Shown: in pieces, positions 14,101 through 24,267 of the stretch | Layout: every line of letters begins with the position of its first letter | How positions within the stretch are numbered: the first letter of the stretch is position 1 | Notes under the pieces: generated by a model | Told to the model about the DNA's origin: nothing | The model's input: only the letters and a program-made list of their open reading frames with translations | Databases searched by the model: none | Translations under genes and position numbers: made by a program | Assembly: GCA_964036295.1 (NCBI GenBank) | Contig: OZ038473.1 | Coordinates: 1,681,501 to 1,745,500 of the forward strand | Source: Plumapathes pennacea | Taxonomy: Eukaryota > Cnidaria > Anthozoa > Antipatharia > Myriopathidae | Length of the DNA stretch: 64,000 nucleotides | Direction of reading: 5' to 3'

Positions 14101-17100
14101 TTTTTACCTGACAATCTTCCGCACCAGTTTTTCAGGATTAGCCTAATCGCGCTTTGAGCAACTGGGCCCCGATTCATTATTAATTAGTCGTGCTGTAGTA
14201 CACAATAACTGCAAGACTGGTATATAGAGAGAAGTGGGGCAGAGAAAGAGCAAAGGATAGAAAACAGTTGGAAGAAAGGCAGAAGCATAAAAATTCGGAA
14301 AGAAGGAGCAAAGTAACATAAAGGGGGCGAATGAAGGACAGGTGTCGAAAAGTAGAGTACGCAGGGAAGGACAGAAAGAAAGATAACAGAAATCTGGGAT
14401 TGAAAAAGTGTACATTGTGAAACCCGTTTGTCGCTAAGCGAACTTCATCTTTAGGTTTGGACGAAGAGTGGCTCCACGGAGACGATGATGGCAGCGCCGA
14501 CCCGCAAGACAGGCAGCGGGATCTGATCATGTACCAGCCTCCCTCGGAAGAACAGCTGGCGGCGATAAGAGAGAAAAAGCTACAAGAAAAAGACATGTTC
14601 GACAAACTCAAGAAACTCTTCTATTACGTGTCGGTGTTGATGATACTCCTGATAATCAGCAAAGGGAACCGGGACGAAAAGTCTTTCGCGCTCCGGAGGT
14701 CTCTCGAGGATGGCGTTGTGGAGCCGCTTGCTCGGACTCGAAAACTCGACGACGTAAGTGCAAATGTGATCTCAAAGATGCAAATTCTCCCAACCTTTTT
14801 AGAAGAAAATACACGAGTGATGCAGTGAGAATTGGTAGTTTAATCAGCTTTCATCTGAGCAAGGTATCAAAAGCCAAGTTCTCCTCACTCTATTGTAAAT
14901 TTCTGAGGAGAAAATTAAAGAGAAAATTGAAATTGAACAACACTCTTGGGACCCTTGTTTGTTCTTATGTAAATACATGCTTGTGCAGGGTCTTATGTAT
15001 GCGTACATTATGTGTGTATGTACTGTATCCCGGCATGCAGTGTAATTCTTCTGGTTTTCTTGTCCTCAGGTGGTGAATTCTGTGTATTTTTGGGACTGGG
15101 CCGAGAACACGCTCGTCCCAGGACTGTTTGAGAGAGAGTGGTACAACGGCCGTGAAATCGGTATCAACAGGACTGGTTTCATAGAGGACAGATACAATAG
15201 ACGGATGGGCGTGGTACGCTTCCGTCAAGTTAGAGTGTCCAATGGTGAGATAGCAAACTTTCAACCTTAGTTTTAGTTGGACTATATTCACTTCAGTAGC
15301 TCTTTCACTCCCAAGAGTGACTGATCAACTTTAATTTTCTCTTTCAGTCTCTCACCAGAGAGGTATCATACAGTGTGGAGAATTTAGCTTTTGATGGGTG
15401 GCTCCAATTGAACTGATTTCTTTGTCTTCCTTCTCACAGGTTCATGCAAGGTCAACGAGAAGTTCAAAGACGTGATAACAGAATGTAACGCGGTTTTCTC
15501 CAAGGAGAAAGAGGACAAGAGGTCATTCAAACCTGCGTGGAAAGACGGCCAAAGCGACACGACCGCGAAAGGAAACAAGAAAGCGTCGCCATGGGAACAC
15601 TATACTGGCAAAGAAGCTAATCAGAGCAGCTCAATATGGGGCCGCCTGGCAACCTATGGAGGGGGCGGTTACATAGCAGAGCTTGGAGACAGCGCCATGT
15701 ATGCGACAAACTTCATTCACTATTTAAAGTCAACGAACTGGGTCGACGCGAATACCAGGGCAGTTTTCGTAGAAGGTTCGATGTACAACCCGAGCGTTAA
15801 TCTATTGGCGGTTTTGAAAGTTTCTGTTGAGTTCACGGCGGCTGGTACAGCAGTACCAACGTATAATATCAACATTATGAAATTATACCGCAGCTTATCC
15901 CCCGGGTATTCGTTGTTCCTTGTCTGTGAGTTCATCTACGTGCTGATCCTACTTCAGCTCCTCTACTCGATAACCAAGGGAACCTACAAGGAGAGGAAGG
16001 CGTATTACAGACGTGTTCTCAGTTGGATGGACATTGTGTTCTTTCTGAACGGATTAGTCGTTCTCAGCCTCTACATAATCCGAGCAAGGTTTATCAGCCA
16101 AGCTGTCGAGACACTATCCAAGGATCAAGTCTCTTACATCGGATTCGCAGACCTTGCGTCGTACGTCGAACTGGTCGTCTACCTGTTAGCATTGGCCGAC
16201 TTCATCGCTATTCTGAAGTTTCTTCACTTTATGAGCTTTACACGAAGCGTGAAGCTGCTCTCGGAGACGATCTTCCAGTGCTTTGTCCAGTTGCAGAGTT
16301 TCAGCGTTATGTTCTTCGTGGTCGTGATGGCGTATGTAGTCTTCGCTTACACGGTGTTTGGGGCATATTTGGAGGGCTACATGGACATCCCTTCCACCCT
16401 TGGTTCCCTCTTTTCTCTGTTGATGGGCGTGTTTGACATCACAGAGTTTGAGCTTCAGCCAAATTTCAAAGACCTGGGTCGTTTCTTCTTCTCCTCCTTC
16501 ACTTCCATCATGATCTTCCTCTACTTGAACTTCTTTATCACAATCATCAATAGTGTCTACAATGGAGTTAAGAATGATGAAAGTTTGACCAAAGGCCAGG
16601 CCGACCTATTTTCGACGCTTTTTGATAAGCTTCTGTCGAGTACAGGTATTCAAGAACCCCCAAAACGTGAAGTCCCGGTCGTGCCGGAGCCAAGCATCGC
16701 CTCGATACAGTGGGATCTCCACGTAGAGTATGTAACAAACAGCCAGATTAAACGCTTGAAAAAATCCATCGGATCCTTAAAAGCGGACGATGAGACATGG
16801 GACCTGTACCTGACTCAAAATTTACAACGACTCGCTGAGAAGGTGAGAGGCAATGAAGGGAAGCAAAAGCAACTTCTTGGGAATTCTGGCCTTCCCAGAA
16901 AATCTGTCAATTTCGAAGAATGCCATGAAAATGTATGTGCAAATGAAGAAATTCCCATGGAACAGCGAACTGGCGTAGAAGAAGCGAGCCTAGTGGAGTC
17001 GGACTCACTAAACATTGAGCAAAACATGGCTGACGGCGCATCGAGTGACGATCTGAACGACGGTGACAGGGCCCTATCTGTAACACGTGGGGAAGACGCT

Positions 17101-17316
17101 AACTGTGAATCACCTCAGGTTGTAAAGCTCCGCAAATTGATTTCTAAGAAAGAGAAAGAGCTTAGGGACGAATGCGAGCTGGATGAGAATGAGAGGATGC
17201 GCCAGGAGAAGATTATCAACTGCCTCAAGGGTCTCCTAGCTACGGCGTTAAGTAAGGACGAAAAACAGAAACAACAACAACAACAACAAGACACCAGTGA
17301 TGAGTCGAGCGCTTGA
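256..17316 (+). CDS. Polycystin-1 family receptor-channel (LamG-PKD-REJ-GPS-PLAT-polycystin), 5' end missing
   Basis: Sixteen exons join in phase: 256-613, 1003-1304, 1438-5988, 6156-6474, 6676-7273, 7485-7712, 8131-8256, 8595-8933, 9290-9541, 10250-11008, 11325-11561, 12160-13292, 13523-13956, 14455-14753, 15070-15244, 15440-17316 (stop TGA). They encode about 3,994 residues, near the size of vertebrate polycystin-1. Domain order: laminin-G-like lectin fold (exons 1-2), long PKD array, REJ region, acidic Asp/Glu run (about 8870-8925), GAIN-like region ending in a GPS, one membrane helix, cytoplasmic PLAT/LH2 (about 12196-12590), five helices, a TOP/polycystin domain between helices 6 and 7, then a five-helix channel part, 11 helices in all. 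Family members are large membrane proteins at cilia or on sperm/egg surfaces that pair with PKD2-type channels; that role is inferred. No signal peptide is visible, so at least one upstream exon lies outside the window; the 256 acceptor is the least certain border. Confidence 0.93.
1438..5988 (+). CDS. Giant 4.55-kb exon carrying the PKD-domain array
   Basis: One uninterrupted exon of 1,517 codons, from the acceptor at 1436-1437 to the donor after 5988. It holds repeated PKD signatures: FGDG-like turns (for example near 1830, 2390, 4080, 4360), paired cysteines, and a W-x-[VI]-x-x-GT variant (near 2050, 2915, 3765, 4630). The modules form a higher-order pattern: the [K]PV.xLxxL start motif recurs at 1713, 2532, 3381 and 4248, so three PKD-like modules make a 273-289 residue unit present four times. 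Many NxS/T sequons fit an ectodomain. The 3' end (from about 5500) passes into the REJ region, which continues in the next exon with the typical Ser-Ser-Lys-Asp-Pro-Asp turn. Confidence 0.9.
9569..9825. mobile_element. Foldback MITE in a polycystin intron
   Basis: A 257-bp element starts CCTGGCAAAATGAGGACACA and ends in the inverted version, with terminal arms of about 40 bp. A second inner pair of inverted repeats (GAAACATTTGTTG around 9649-9662 and 9710-9725, and GGACACAAA/TTTGTGTCC) makes the whole element a nested hairpin. There is no coding capacity. It sits in the 9542-10249 intron and leaves the splice sites intact. Confidence 0.75.
9890..10040. repeat. GATT/GGTT-rich simple repeat in polycystin intron
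   Basis: Degenerate tandem GATTGATTGGTTGGTT units run through the stretch. It is intronic low-complexity sequence with no coding signal. Confidence 0.8.
10250..11561 (+). CDS. Polycystin GAIN-like region, GPS cleavage site and first membrane helix (two exons)
   Basis: Exons 10250-11008 and 11325-11561 join in phase 0. The second opens with a textbook GPS core, Cys-x-Cys-Thr-His-Leu-Thr-Ser-Phe, at about 11358-11384. By analogy with adhesion GPCRs and polycystin-1, autoproteolysis should fall between Leu (11373-11375) and Thr (11376-11378). The His, Leu and Thr/Ser residues needed for cleavage are present. About 75 bases later follows a hydrophobic helix (Val-Val-Val-Phe-Phe-Thr-Ile-Val-Gly...) and a basic stop-transfer stretch. 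The first exon is rich in NxS/T and includes the Asn-Pro-Phe-x-Trp motif seen in polycystin GAIN regions. Confidence 0.85.
11746..11858. repeat. Tandem ACGTGACT(T/C)A(G/A)T repeat in polycystin intron
   Basis: About nine units of 12-13 bp, alternating TACGTGACTTAG and TACGTGACTCAA, lie in the intron between the first membrane helix exon and the PLAT exon. The following 170 bases are a degenerating AGTGA/AGTAAG-rich tract. Confidence 0.8.
14015..14170. mobile_element. Short TIR element (GGGCCCAGTTG family) in polycystin intron
   Basis: The left end, GGTTGTTCAGTGCCCGATTA, is the inverted partner of the right end, ...TAATCGCGCTTTGAGCAACT-GGGCCC, giving a hairpin of about 150 bp in the 13957-14454 intron. 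Related right-end fragments occur near 30170-30245 and 36780-36830, so it is a dispersed family. Confidence 0.6.
14765..14955. repeat. Interspersed 'CTTTCACTCCC' TIR repeat, copy in polycystin intron
   Basis: AAATTCTCCCAACCTTTTTA, TTTAATCAGCTTTCATCTGA and AAAGCCAAGTTCTCCTCACT are shared with 43160-43345; ends near CACTCTTGGGA. A further fragment (CTTTCACTCCCAAGAGTGAC) lies at 15302-15346. Confidence 0.75.
15440..17316 (+). CDS. Terminal polycystin exon: TOP domain, channel helices 7-11 and C-tail
   Basis: The TOP domain begins in exon 15070-15244 (ENTLVPGL...GFIEDRYNRRMGVVRFRQ-type signature) and ends here. Five hydrophobic helices follow: about 15900-15975, 16020-16095, 16155-16235, 16300-16375 and 16480-16560. 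The pore-helix region reads GSLFSLLMGVFDITEFE (about 16405-16455), matching the PKD2-like pore arrangement but lacking the GD(I/V) selectivity-filter wording of PKD2. This is expected for polycystin-1 members, whose own pores are often divergent. The cytoplasmic tail has a Lys/Glu-rich probable coiled coil (about 17120-17230) and a poly-Gln tract (about 17272-17290) before the stop, so subunit pairing through the tail is plausible. Confidence 0.88.
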
Positions 17317-18330
17317 AGAAGTCCAATACCACCTGCAAGCTGTGCATTTTTGATATTTTTACTAATTTTCATTTTTCCTGACCATTTTGTTTTACGATGT
17401 TGCACTTGGATGCAGTGTATATTCATACATCATGTACAAGGACATTCCACATCAAATGGAACGACTCTAAGTAGTTGCTTGTCACATCAAGCTCTTCAAA
17501 GACATGACTTTAACAGGCTGTATATATCTTAGTAGTTGTTCTCAGTATATCATAGTTCTCAATAATTTTCAGCATAGTTTTTGCAATATAAGTTTTCCGC
17601 ATGCCATTCATGGAAAGACAATATGGATAGCACCGACAGAATTTATAGTTAGATCACTTGCTTAATGTGCAAGTGATCAGATTCCAAGTTCTCCATATAT
17701 GATGAGAACATGCCTTTTTTAAGACTTGACGAAGCTCTGCGTGGAAGAGCTGAAACCGGTCTTTAGAATGTTTGCTATGGAGTGGTAAATATCTTCTGCA
17801 TGTCGACACGTCAACCGGATTTTGTTACTATTTATAGACATTGATGTATTGATACATTGATGTTTATCTGTAAAATCGTGAAGCCAAATCATAGCAGTAG
17901 ACAGAAATTCTGCTGACTGGTCACACGTGTAAACTAATCCATGATCAAACCTAAACAATTAGCATGATTTTCTGTAAAATAATGTACACTGTAAAATAAA
18001 TCTAAGCTCTACAAGTCCGTTTCCGTCTTCGTTTGCGGTTGAAGACCGGAACAAGTCACATTCCTGAAGGGGGTTAAGCTCCTCATGTTACCATAAGTGG
18101 TGTATTAAAACAATTCGTGGACTAATAATTTGCCGACCAACACTGACTGTGCGCGTATGCAGTCCAATAAGTCCTACAGTTCTGTCGTCGAAGTTTCCCT
18201 CTGAATATAGCACCAATCTAACTAAGTTTTCCTCATTTTTTTCCTCTCAACTCAAGACAAGTGGGCCGCAAACCAACGCAGATTTAACAATCTTCAGATT
18301 GAAAGAAGACGGCGGAGGTAACCAGAGAAA
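17317..18330. other. Polycystin 3' UTR, intergenic DNA and 5' leader of first GPCR
   Basis: No coding signal. The stretch after the polycystin stop is AT-rich and probably 3' UTR. From about 18165 the sequence is duplicated near 22806 (see tandem duplication) and is likely the 5' leader or promoter side of the GPCR that starts at 18331. Confidence 0.6.
17995..18000 (+). terminator. Candidate polyadenylation signal for polycystin gene
   Basis: AATAAA lies about 680 bases after the polycystin stop codon, before the next gene. It is the clearest match in the 3' flank; cleavage here is inferred. Confidence 0.45.
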
Positions 18331-19350
18331 ATGGCCTCGAATATTTCCGAGATAGTAAATGGCCTTTATTCACCTACTTCACCGCTCACCATCACTATGG
18401 TCTTCCTATACGCTACGATCATTATTTGTGGTCTATCTGGGAATGCCTTGACCATAGCAATCGTGTGGCGAAACAAGACCATGCAGTCGCCGACAAATCT
18501 ACTTCTAGTGAACATCGCAGTGGCTGATGTGTTGTCTCTCCTGCTGTGTTCAGTACCATATGCGGTCTCTGTGTCTAGTAGACACCCGAGTGGGAAGCTA
18601 GGAGACTATTTGTGCAAGTTTCTTACCGGCCATGCGACCACCACTGTTACAGTGAGCGTGACGTATTTGACACTGGTGTTGCTGGCCGTGGAACGTTATC
18701 ACGGGATCGTGAAGCCCTTCAAGAAAGAACTGAAGCTTACAAAAGCGAGGGTCGTCTTTGCCATTGCGCTTCTTTGGTTGTTCTCTATTGGAATCTGTGC
18801 GCTTGCATTCGTCGAAAGCAGATATGATGAAGAGTACGGTAGATGTCTGGACCCGTGGGTACCCGAAATTGCCTACAAAATGAGAACAACCTTAATGGGA
18901 GTCTTAGCAGTCCCTGGAGTATCATTCTGTATGTTGTTTTACTGTTATTTTCAAGTCATTAGAAGCGTATATTTTGCAAACAACAACAGCCGGATTCTCA
19001 AGAAGGCAGACCAGGTTTCTAAAAGACGGATTGTCAAGATCCTGTTGACTGTCACAGTCGCTTTTCACATCTGCTATGCACCATTTCTTCTGTTTGAAAC
19101 CGTAATCTCCAACATGGATCCAACAAACGTGACGAACGATTACGAAAGGGTTTACACTATATACAGGGTCTTCACATTTTTTATATACACAAACTCTTGT
19201 CTGAACCCATTCTTCTACGGATTCCAGAGTTCAGCGTTTCGACGGAACCTAAAGAACATTTTTGGCTCGTGTTGGAAAAAGACCAAGATAGAAAGAAGAG
19301 GATGTTACACGATGAAGCCGAAAAAGGCTGCTATAGAAACAAGATTCTAA
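18331..19350 (+). CDS. Rhodopsin-like (class A) GPCR, paralogue 1
   Basis: A single-exon 339-residue receptor with seven hydrophobic helices. Landmarks: N-terminal NxS sequon; helix 1 GLSGNALT (N1.50); helix 2 NIAVADVLSLLLC (D2.50); helix 3 ends ERYHGIV, so the usual DRY is ERY; conserved Cys in loop 1 and loop 2; helix 6 has CYAP where CWxP is usual; helix 7 NSCLNPFFYG, a variant of NPxxY. It looks like a peptide-receptor-type class A GPCR but the ligand cannot be told. It is over 90% identical to the copy at 23153-24172. ATG context and a leader shared by both copies (GAGAAAATGG) support the start. Cysteine and basic residues after helix 7 could be palmitoylated. Confidence 0.92.
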   Translation: MASNISEIVNGLYSPTSPLTITMVFLYATIIICGLSGNALTIAIVWRNKTMQSPTNLLLVNIAVADVLSLLLCSVPYAVSVSSRHPSGKLGDYLCKFLTGHATTTVTVSVTYLTLVLLAVERYHGIVKPFKKELKLTKARVVFAIALLWLFSIGICALAFVESRYDEEYGRCLDPWVPEIAYKMRTTLMGVLAVPGVSFCMLFYCYFQVIRSVYFANNNSRILKKADQVSKRRIVKILLTVTVAFHICYAPFLLFETVISNMDPTNVTNDYERVYTIYRVFTFFIYTNSCLNPFFYGFQSSAFRRNLKNIFGSCWKKTKIERRGCYTMKPKKAAIETRF

Positions 19351-22350
19351 AATATGCGTGAATGTACTGACACAGGGAACTTTAATACTCTGTGATATTG
19401 CACGCGCTGTTAAATTAGGCAATTACGTTTTATGACTGAGACACAAATATATAAACCTCAGTAGACTTCCGCATCTACCACGCCCTTGTTTCGCCCATGC
19501 GTCAAACAAAGGCTGTCAAACGCTGTGAAACTTCCGGTGTGATGAGGAGATAATCACAGACCAAGTTTTATCCCTTTGGGAGCAACTCCAGTTCAGTACT
19601 ATTCGATTGTCATTTCAAAATGGCGTCGATTGTGAAGGCTGCATGGTTCGAGTTGAAGCTAGTTTTAGCGATGAGACAGGAGCCCGATACAGAAGATGTG
19701 GTGAACAGCGAAGTAATTGGAATGTCGAGTAGCTAGAAATCAGAAATTCGGACTACAAACTGCTAAACTTTGGCTCCGACTGACCGCAGAGCTTGTTGGT
19801 AAGATGTTGTTAACCTCGTGTTGAACAAATTTTGATCTCTCCATACAATCGTATTTAGGTCTGCTTGTTCCTTCAAAGCTTTGGTTGTTATCTAAAAAAT
19901 ATATTTTGAAAGTACAGTCACGATGTCGAAACTGGCAAAGGACAAGATGAGTGCGTGGCAAAGGACGCCGTAATTTGATCAATATGTTATAGCAGAAAAT
20001 TGGAATATCTTCCCGTCGTTTCGGAAGCGAATAAATTAGTGAATTGGAGTTCTTTTGTTGACAATTGGAAGAGTTAGAATATATTTTTAATCAAGTTTTA
20101 CGTTGTTGTTTACTGTGATTAACACTGAGGCCTTTCTCAGGAAATCTAAGTGATCTTGTTATTAATTGAAGATCCTGTTTTAGGAAATGAGCAATAGCAA
20201 GTGCGCACACTGTCGTAGGCGTGCCAGCACCTTCTCTTCCTTCAGATCTTAACTACAGCCAATCGTATCCATTGGAATGTGTTAGTGTGATTTTAGAATA
20301 AGTGTAGTAAGCAAATAGAGGAGCCACTCGAGTGTTAACAACATCCTAGCGGAAAAGGCCATTCGGAAATATGAGTTTCGAATGTGACTTTGAACTTGGT
20401 CCTAGCGAAAATCCATTTCCTATCCTTTGTGTTCTAATTCGGCCAGTGTGAAAACTATTAGGAAATCACTGGGACGACGTAACACTTGTGGTGCATAAAA
20501 GCTGTCGGCTAAGAAAATAGATCAGATAGTGAGACTTGTTCTTGAAAACGGAACATCGACGCTAAAGTGCATTAAAAGTGAGCTTCAACTCTAAAGTCTG
20601 TTATAGCCCCGTAACAAATACGTTCTTTTTTGTGAACAGCTGATTCACCGCGCGGTTCGTGTCAGTGAATTCCCACAGCTTCGAAAGTTCTTTGTTGTAC
20701 AACTGCGCAGTTCTAATATGTTGTATTTGTGTAACAACAGCACTGTCTTTCATCAATACAAATACTGGTATATTGCAGTTCAATAAAAATTGCTTTTGTA
20801 ATAATGACTGGATGGTCTGTGTGTATATGTCAGTAAATATCTCAGAGTAAAGAATATACACGATTAGTATATACGACACAAGTGATCGTGAATAGTGCTT
20901 TTCGCGAGCTCTGATTGGCTCCTCAATCTCGGAATATCAAGTACTATTCACCTCCCGGCGGCTTCCGGTAAAACAAAATGACGCGCGAACCCAATTTTTG
21001 CCCACTTTTGTCGGAAATAAAATAGCTATTTGAGAGTTGGCTATTAAACTTGTGCTTCCAGCATAATTTTAACAACAGTTTCTGGTAAAAGTTCATTCGT
21101 TGTTGTGTCTACTGCGCTTGCGCTAGTAGACACTATGCCATCGACTCGTGTAAACAAATGTAATTTAGTTAACAATGGATAAATCGGAACCAATCAAAAT
21201 GAGGAATATTTCGATCGGATCCACCATCGTCCCATCGGAAATATGAAAGCAAAGAGCTTTCGCGTCGGAGCACGACGACCGAACGATGATCGACTCGACA
21301 AAAGCGATGCGTTGTGATCGTTGAAAGGCAAACGTGTGTTGACGTTAGTGAAAGTTCACGATGAATTTCTTTACCGGTACGGTGCGTAGTTAGCTAGTTA
21401 TCATTTTGTGTTAATATTTCAGTCGGCAGATCGTAAAATGTAAAACAGCCATTGGCCATTTGGTCGTTTACTTCAGTGAGCATTTGTTTACGACATGTCT
21501 TCAAAGTTGCCAGGATAAGTACCACGACTTTTGAAGATGCCCTTGGAGGGTTAAAGCGAGTTTGTCAAAACTTCGCTCGATTTTCCCTGACGGAACTCTG
21601 CAAGAAAACAACACATGCTTGTAACGTACGTATTCAGTCATCCAATCAATGTTTATTATTTTATTTCATCGGTTTGACTGATACTGTAAATGGTGAAACC
21701 AGTCTATGAACCTCGAAGGGTTGCGTTTGCATTTGTTCGTGCGAGTTAAAAATAAACGTTAGTCTTGAAAAAACATGTTGTATTGGTCGTCATCTTAATC
21801 GGGTTTAATGAATATGAATACCGCTCGGAAACAAGATACGCCGCTCAACATATGGGTTTTCGCGCTTCGGAGGTAAAACAGGCAGGGTTTTGCGCAATGT
21901 AGAATATATCATGCCAATTTGCTTTGATTTGGAAGGAATTTCGGCCGCTTTGAGTTTGCAGAGCAATTTATAGTTCGACTACTCTGTTCAACCGAATTAA
22001 ATATCCATGTGTTGTGATTCCTGTGGTGAGCAATTATCACCCTGTCTCCTTGTGTGACGAGCCAAGTAACGGCTGCGAGGGAACTATATTGACCCCTGGC
22101 GGACATATGTGCGTTTTTAGGTACCTATTTTAAATCTGGTCTCGAGATCTGCCATTAGATTATTATTATAAATACTTAATAAACATAGGATTTGGCCGTG
22201 ACGGCTGTGGGGTGAAATGTTTACAAAAGCTGTCAATGGCAACTGAATAGTCATATTTCCTAGCAGGGGTTACTGCCCCTCAAGCACCTTCATCTCCAGG
22301 AGCTATATTCCTTCGCCTCGCGACACTCACAGAGCTGAGGTGAAAATTGT
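19351..22350. other. Intergenic stretch in duplication unit 1, no gene recognised
   Basis: The first about 140 bases match the 3' flank of GPCR 2. Beyond that there is one MITE (20866-21054), some short open frames without domain signal, and a moderately GC-rich patch near 21180-21420. No trace of the CAP gene found at the equivalent place in unit 2 was seen by eye. Confidence 0.6.
20866..21054 (-). mobile_element. MITE copy, same family as 46201-46396
   Basis: About 190 bp almost matching the reverse complement of 46201-46396. It begins TAGTATATACGACACAAGTG and shares the internal blocks CGTGAATAGTGCTTTTCGCG, TACTATTCACCTCCC and GGTAAAACAAAATG. Its right end stops in AACTTGTG and lacks the terminal TATATACTA of the other copy. 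Confidence 0.75.
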
Positions 22351-22595
22351 TTTGAAAAGAGTTGAAGTGTTAATTTGCATTCCATTGTTTTATGAGCCAA
22401 AATTCTCTTGTTGCTTAAAGTTTAGGGATATACCTTCTAAAAACAATATTTAACTATTCAATATGATTCATCGTTGGACCAAAAAACAGTCCCTGAAGCT
22501 GTGCTTTATACGGCAAGAAGAATAAGTGCAAGTAAAATGCGTTATCTTCACAATTCTTCACAGTTTTCACTTCAATGAAAACTTGAAAACTGATT

Positions 22596-22655
22596 CAGGC
22601 CATCAACGGGATTCGAACCCAAGCCCTGCGACGCTCTAAGCACTGACTACATTAG
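22596..22655 (-). repeat. tRNA-like (SINE-type) sequence, copy 1
   Basis: On the minus strand a B-box-like GGGTTCGAATCCC (22608-22620) follows an A-box-like TAGTCAGTGCTTAGAGCG (22632-22649). T-arm pairing is imperfect and no acceptor stem was found, so it is not a working tRNA. It is duplicated at 27671-27727 as part of the tandem duplication. Confidence 0.55.
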
Positions 22656-22786
22656 TGCGGTTCACAGAATTGTTTGGAAGTGTCTGCAGACCACTGCGTC
22701 GCTGGAAGGACTTAGCAGCTAGCTGGCAAAGTCCATTCTGCTCTTGATTTCTACCACACATTCGACGAAGCATTCCCAATAGCATT
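22636..22786 (-). pseudogene. Truncated C-terminal fragment of GPCR 3
   Basis: About 50 codons match the last residues of the receptor at 27708-28796 (MLRRMCGRNQEQNGL..., ending NRTNVVSA and the same stop). Upstream of 22786 the match stops abruptly and the sequence changes to an unrelated short piece and then to the leader region of GPCR 2. No helices remain, so it cannot encode a receptor. It marks the break of the tandem duplication. Confidence 0.85.
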
Positions 22787-23152
22787 ATCTTGTCCATGTC
22801 TTGGTCAAGTCGTATTCTGTCGTTGAAGTTCCCCTCTGAATATAGCACCAATCTGACTTAGTTTTCCTCATTCTTTTTTCTCAACACCAGACAAGTGGTC
22901 TGCAAACCAACGCAGATCCTATATATTTAACGATAAACTAAATATTACCATAAATGGCCGTTTTCCGTGCTCTACAGTAATTTAGAATAGCTTTGTCATA
23001 GTTAATCAACTAATTTGTAGTGATTGAGGAGCCGCCGTAGCAAATATTGCTTTAACATGCACGTGTTCATAGCCTTCTGCAGAGTTTCGAGTTTCGGACA
23101 AAACCGTAATAACCTTCAGATTGAAAGAAGACGGCGGAAGTAACCAGAGAAA

Positions 23153-24172
23153 ATGGCCTCGAATATTTCCGAGATAGTAAATGGCCTTTATTCACCTACT
23201 TCACCACTCACCATCACTATGGCCTTCCTATACGCTACGATCATTATTTGTGGTCTATCTGGGAATGCCTTGACCATAGCAATTGTGTGGCGAAATAAGT
23301 CCATGCAGTCACCGACAAATCTACTTCTAGTGAACATCGCAGTGGCTGATGTGTTGTCTCTCCTGCTGTGTTCAGTACCATATGCAGTGTCTGTGTCTGG
23401 TAGACACCCGAGTGGGAAGCTAGGAGACTATTTGTGCAAGTTTCTAACCGGCCATGCGACCACAGCTGTTACAGTGAGCGTTACGTATTTGACACTGGTG
23501 TTACTGGCCGTGGAACGTTATCACGGGATCGTGAAGCCCTTCCAGAAAGAGCTGAGGCTTACAAAAGCGAGGGTCGTCTTTGCCATTGCGCTTCTTTGGT
23601 TGTTCTCAATTGGAATCTGTGTGTTTGCATTCGTCGGAAGCAGATATGATGAAGAGTACGGTAGATGTCTGGACCCGTGGGTACCCGAGATTGCCTATCT
23701 ATCGAGAACTGCCTTAACGGGTGTGTTAGCAGTCCCTGGAGTATCATTCTGTTTGTTGTTTTACTGTTATTTCCAAGTCATTAGAAGCGTATATTTTGCA
23801 AACAACAACAGCCGGATTCTCAAGAAGGCAGACCAGGTTTCTAAAAGACGGATTGTCAAGATCCTGTTGACTGTCACAGTCGCTTTTCACATCTGCTATG
23901 CACCATTTCTTCTGTTTGAAACCGTAATCTCCAACATGGATCCAACCAACGTGACAAACGATTACGAAAGGGTTTACACTATATACAGGGTCTTCACATT
24001 TTTTATATACACAAACTCTTGTCTGAACCCATTCTTCTACGGATTCCAGAGTTCAGCGTTTCGACGGAATCTAAAGAACATTCTTGGCTCGTGTTGGAAA
24101 AAAACCAAGATAAGAAAAAGAGGACGTTACACAATGAAATCGAGAAAGACTTCTATTGAAACAGGATTCTAA
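23153..24172 (+). CDS. Rhodopsin-like (class A) GPCR, paralogue 2
   Basis: Single-exon, 339 residues, the tandem copy of 18331-19350. All receptor landmarks are kept: D2.50, ERY at the end of helix 3, CYAP in helix 6, NPFFYG in helix 7, loop cysteines. Differences are scattered (roughly 25 residues), with clusters at the start of helix 5 and in the C-tail. The clean frame and mostly conservative changes suggest both copies are kept as working genes. The leader differs from copy 1 by about 180 extra bases (about 22930-23110), so control may differ. Confidence 0.92.
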   Translation: MASNISEIVNGLYSPTSPLTITMAFLYATIIICGLSGNALTIAIVWRNKSMQSPTNLLLVNIAVADVLSLLLCSVPYAVSVSGRHPSGKLGDYLCKFLTGHATTAVTVSVTYLTLVLLAVERYHGIVKPFQKELRLTKARVVFAIALLWLFSIGICVFAFVGSRYDEEYGRCLDPWVPEIAYLSRTALTGVLAVPGVSFCLLFYCYFQVIRSVYFANNNSRILKKADQVSKRRIVKILLTVTVAFHICYAPFLLFETVISNMDPTNVTNDYERVYTIYRVFTFFIYTNSCLNPFFYGFQSSAFRRNLKNILGSCWKKTKIRKRGRYTMKSRKTSIETGF

Positions 24173-24267
24173 TATGTGCATGATTATACTGACAAAGGGA
24201 ACTTACTCTGTGATATTGCACGCGCTGTTAAATTAGCCAATTATCGTTTTATATGATTGACAACTAT

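Noticed and set aside
19740-22106. Several 60-90 residue open frames between the GPCRs
   Set aside because: No recognisable motif, no conserved partner in duplication unit 2, and length expected by chance.
22596-22655. Functional tRNA gene
   Set aside because: A- and B-box-like words are present but T-arm pairing is weak and no acceptor stem or anticodon arm could be built.
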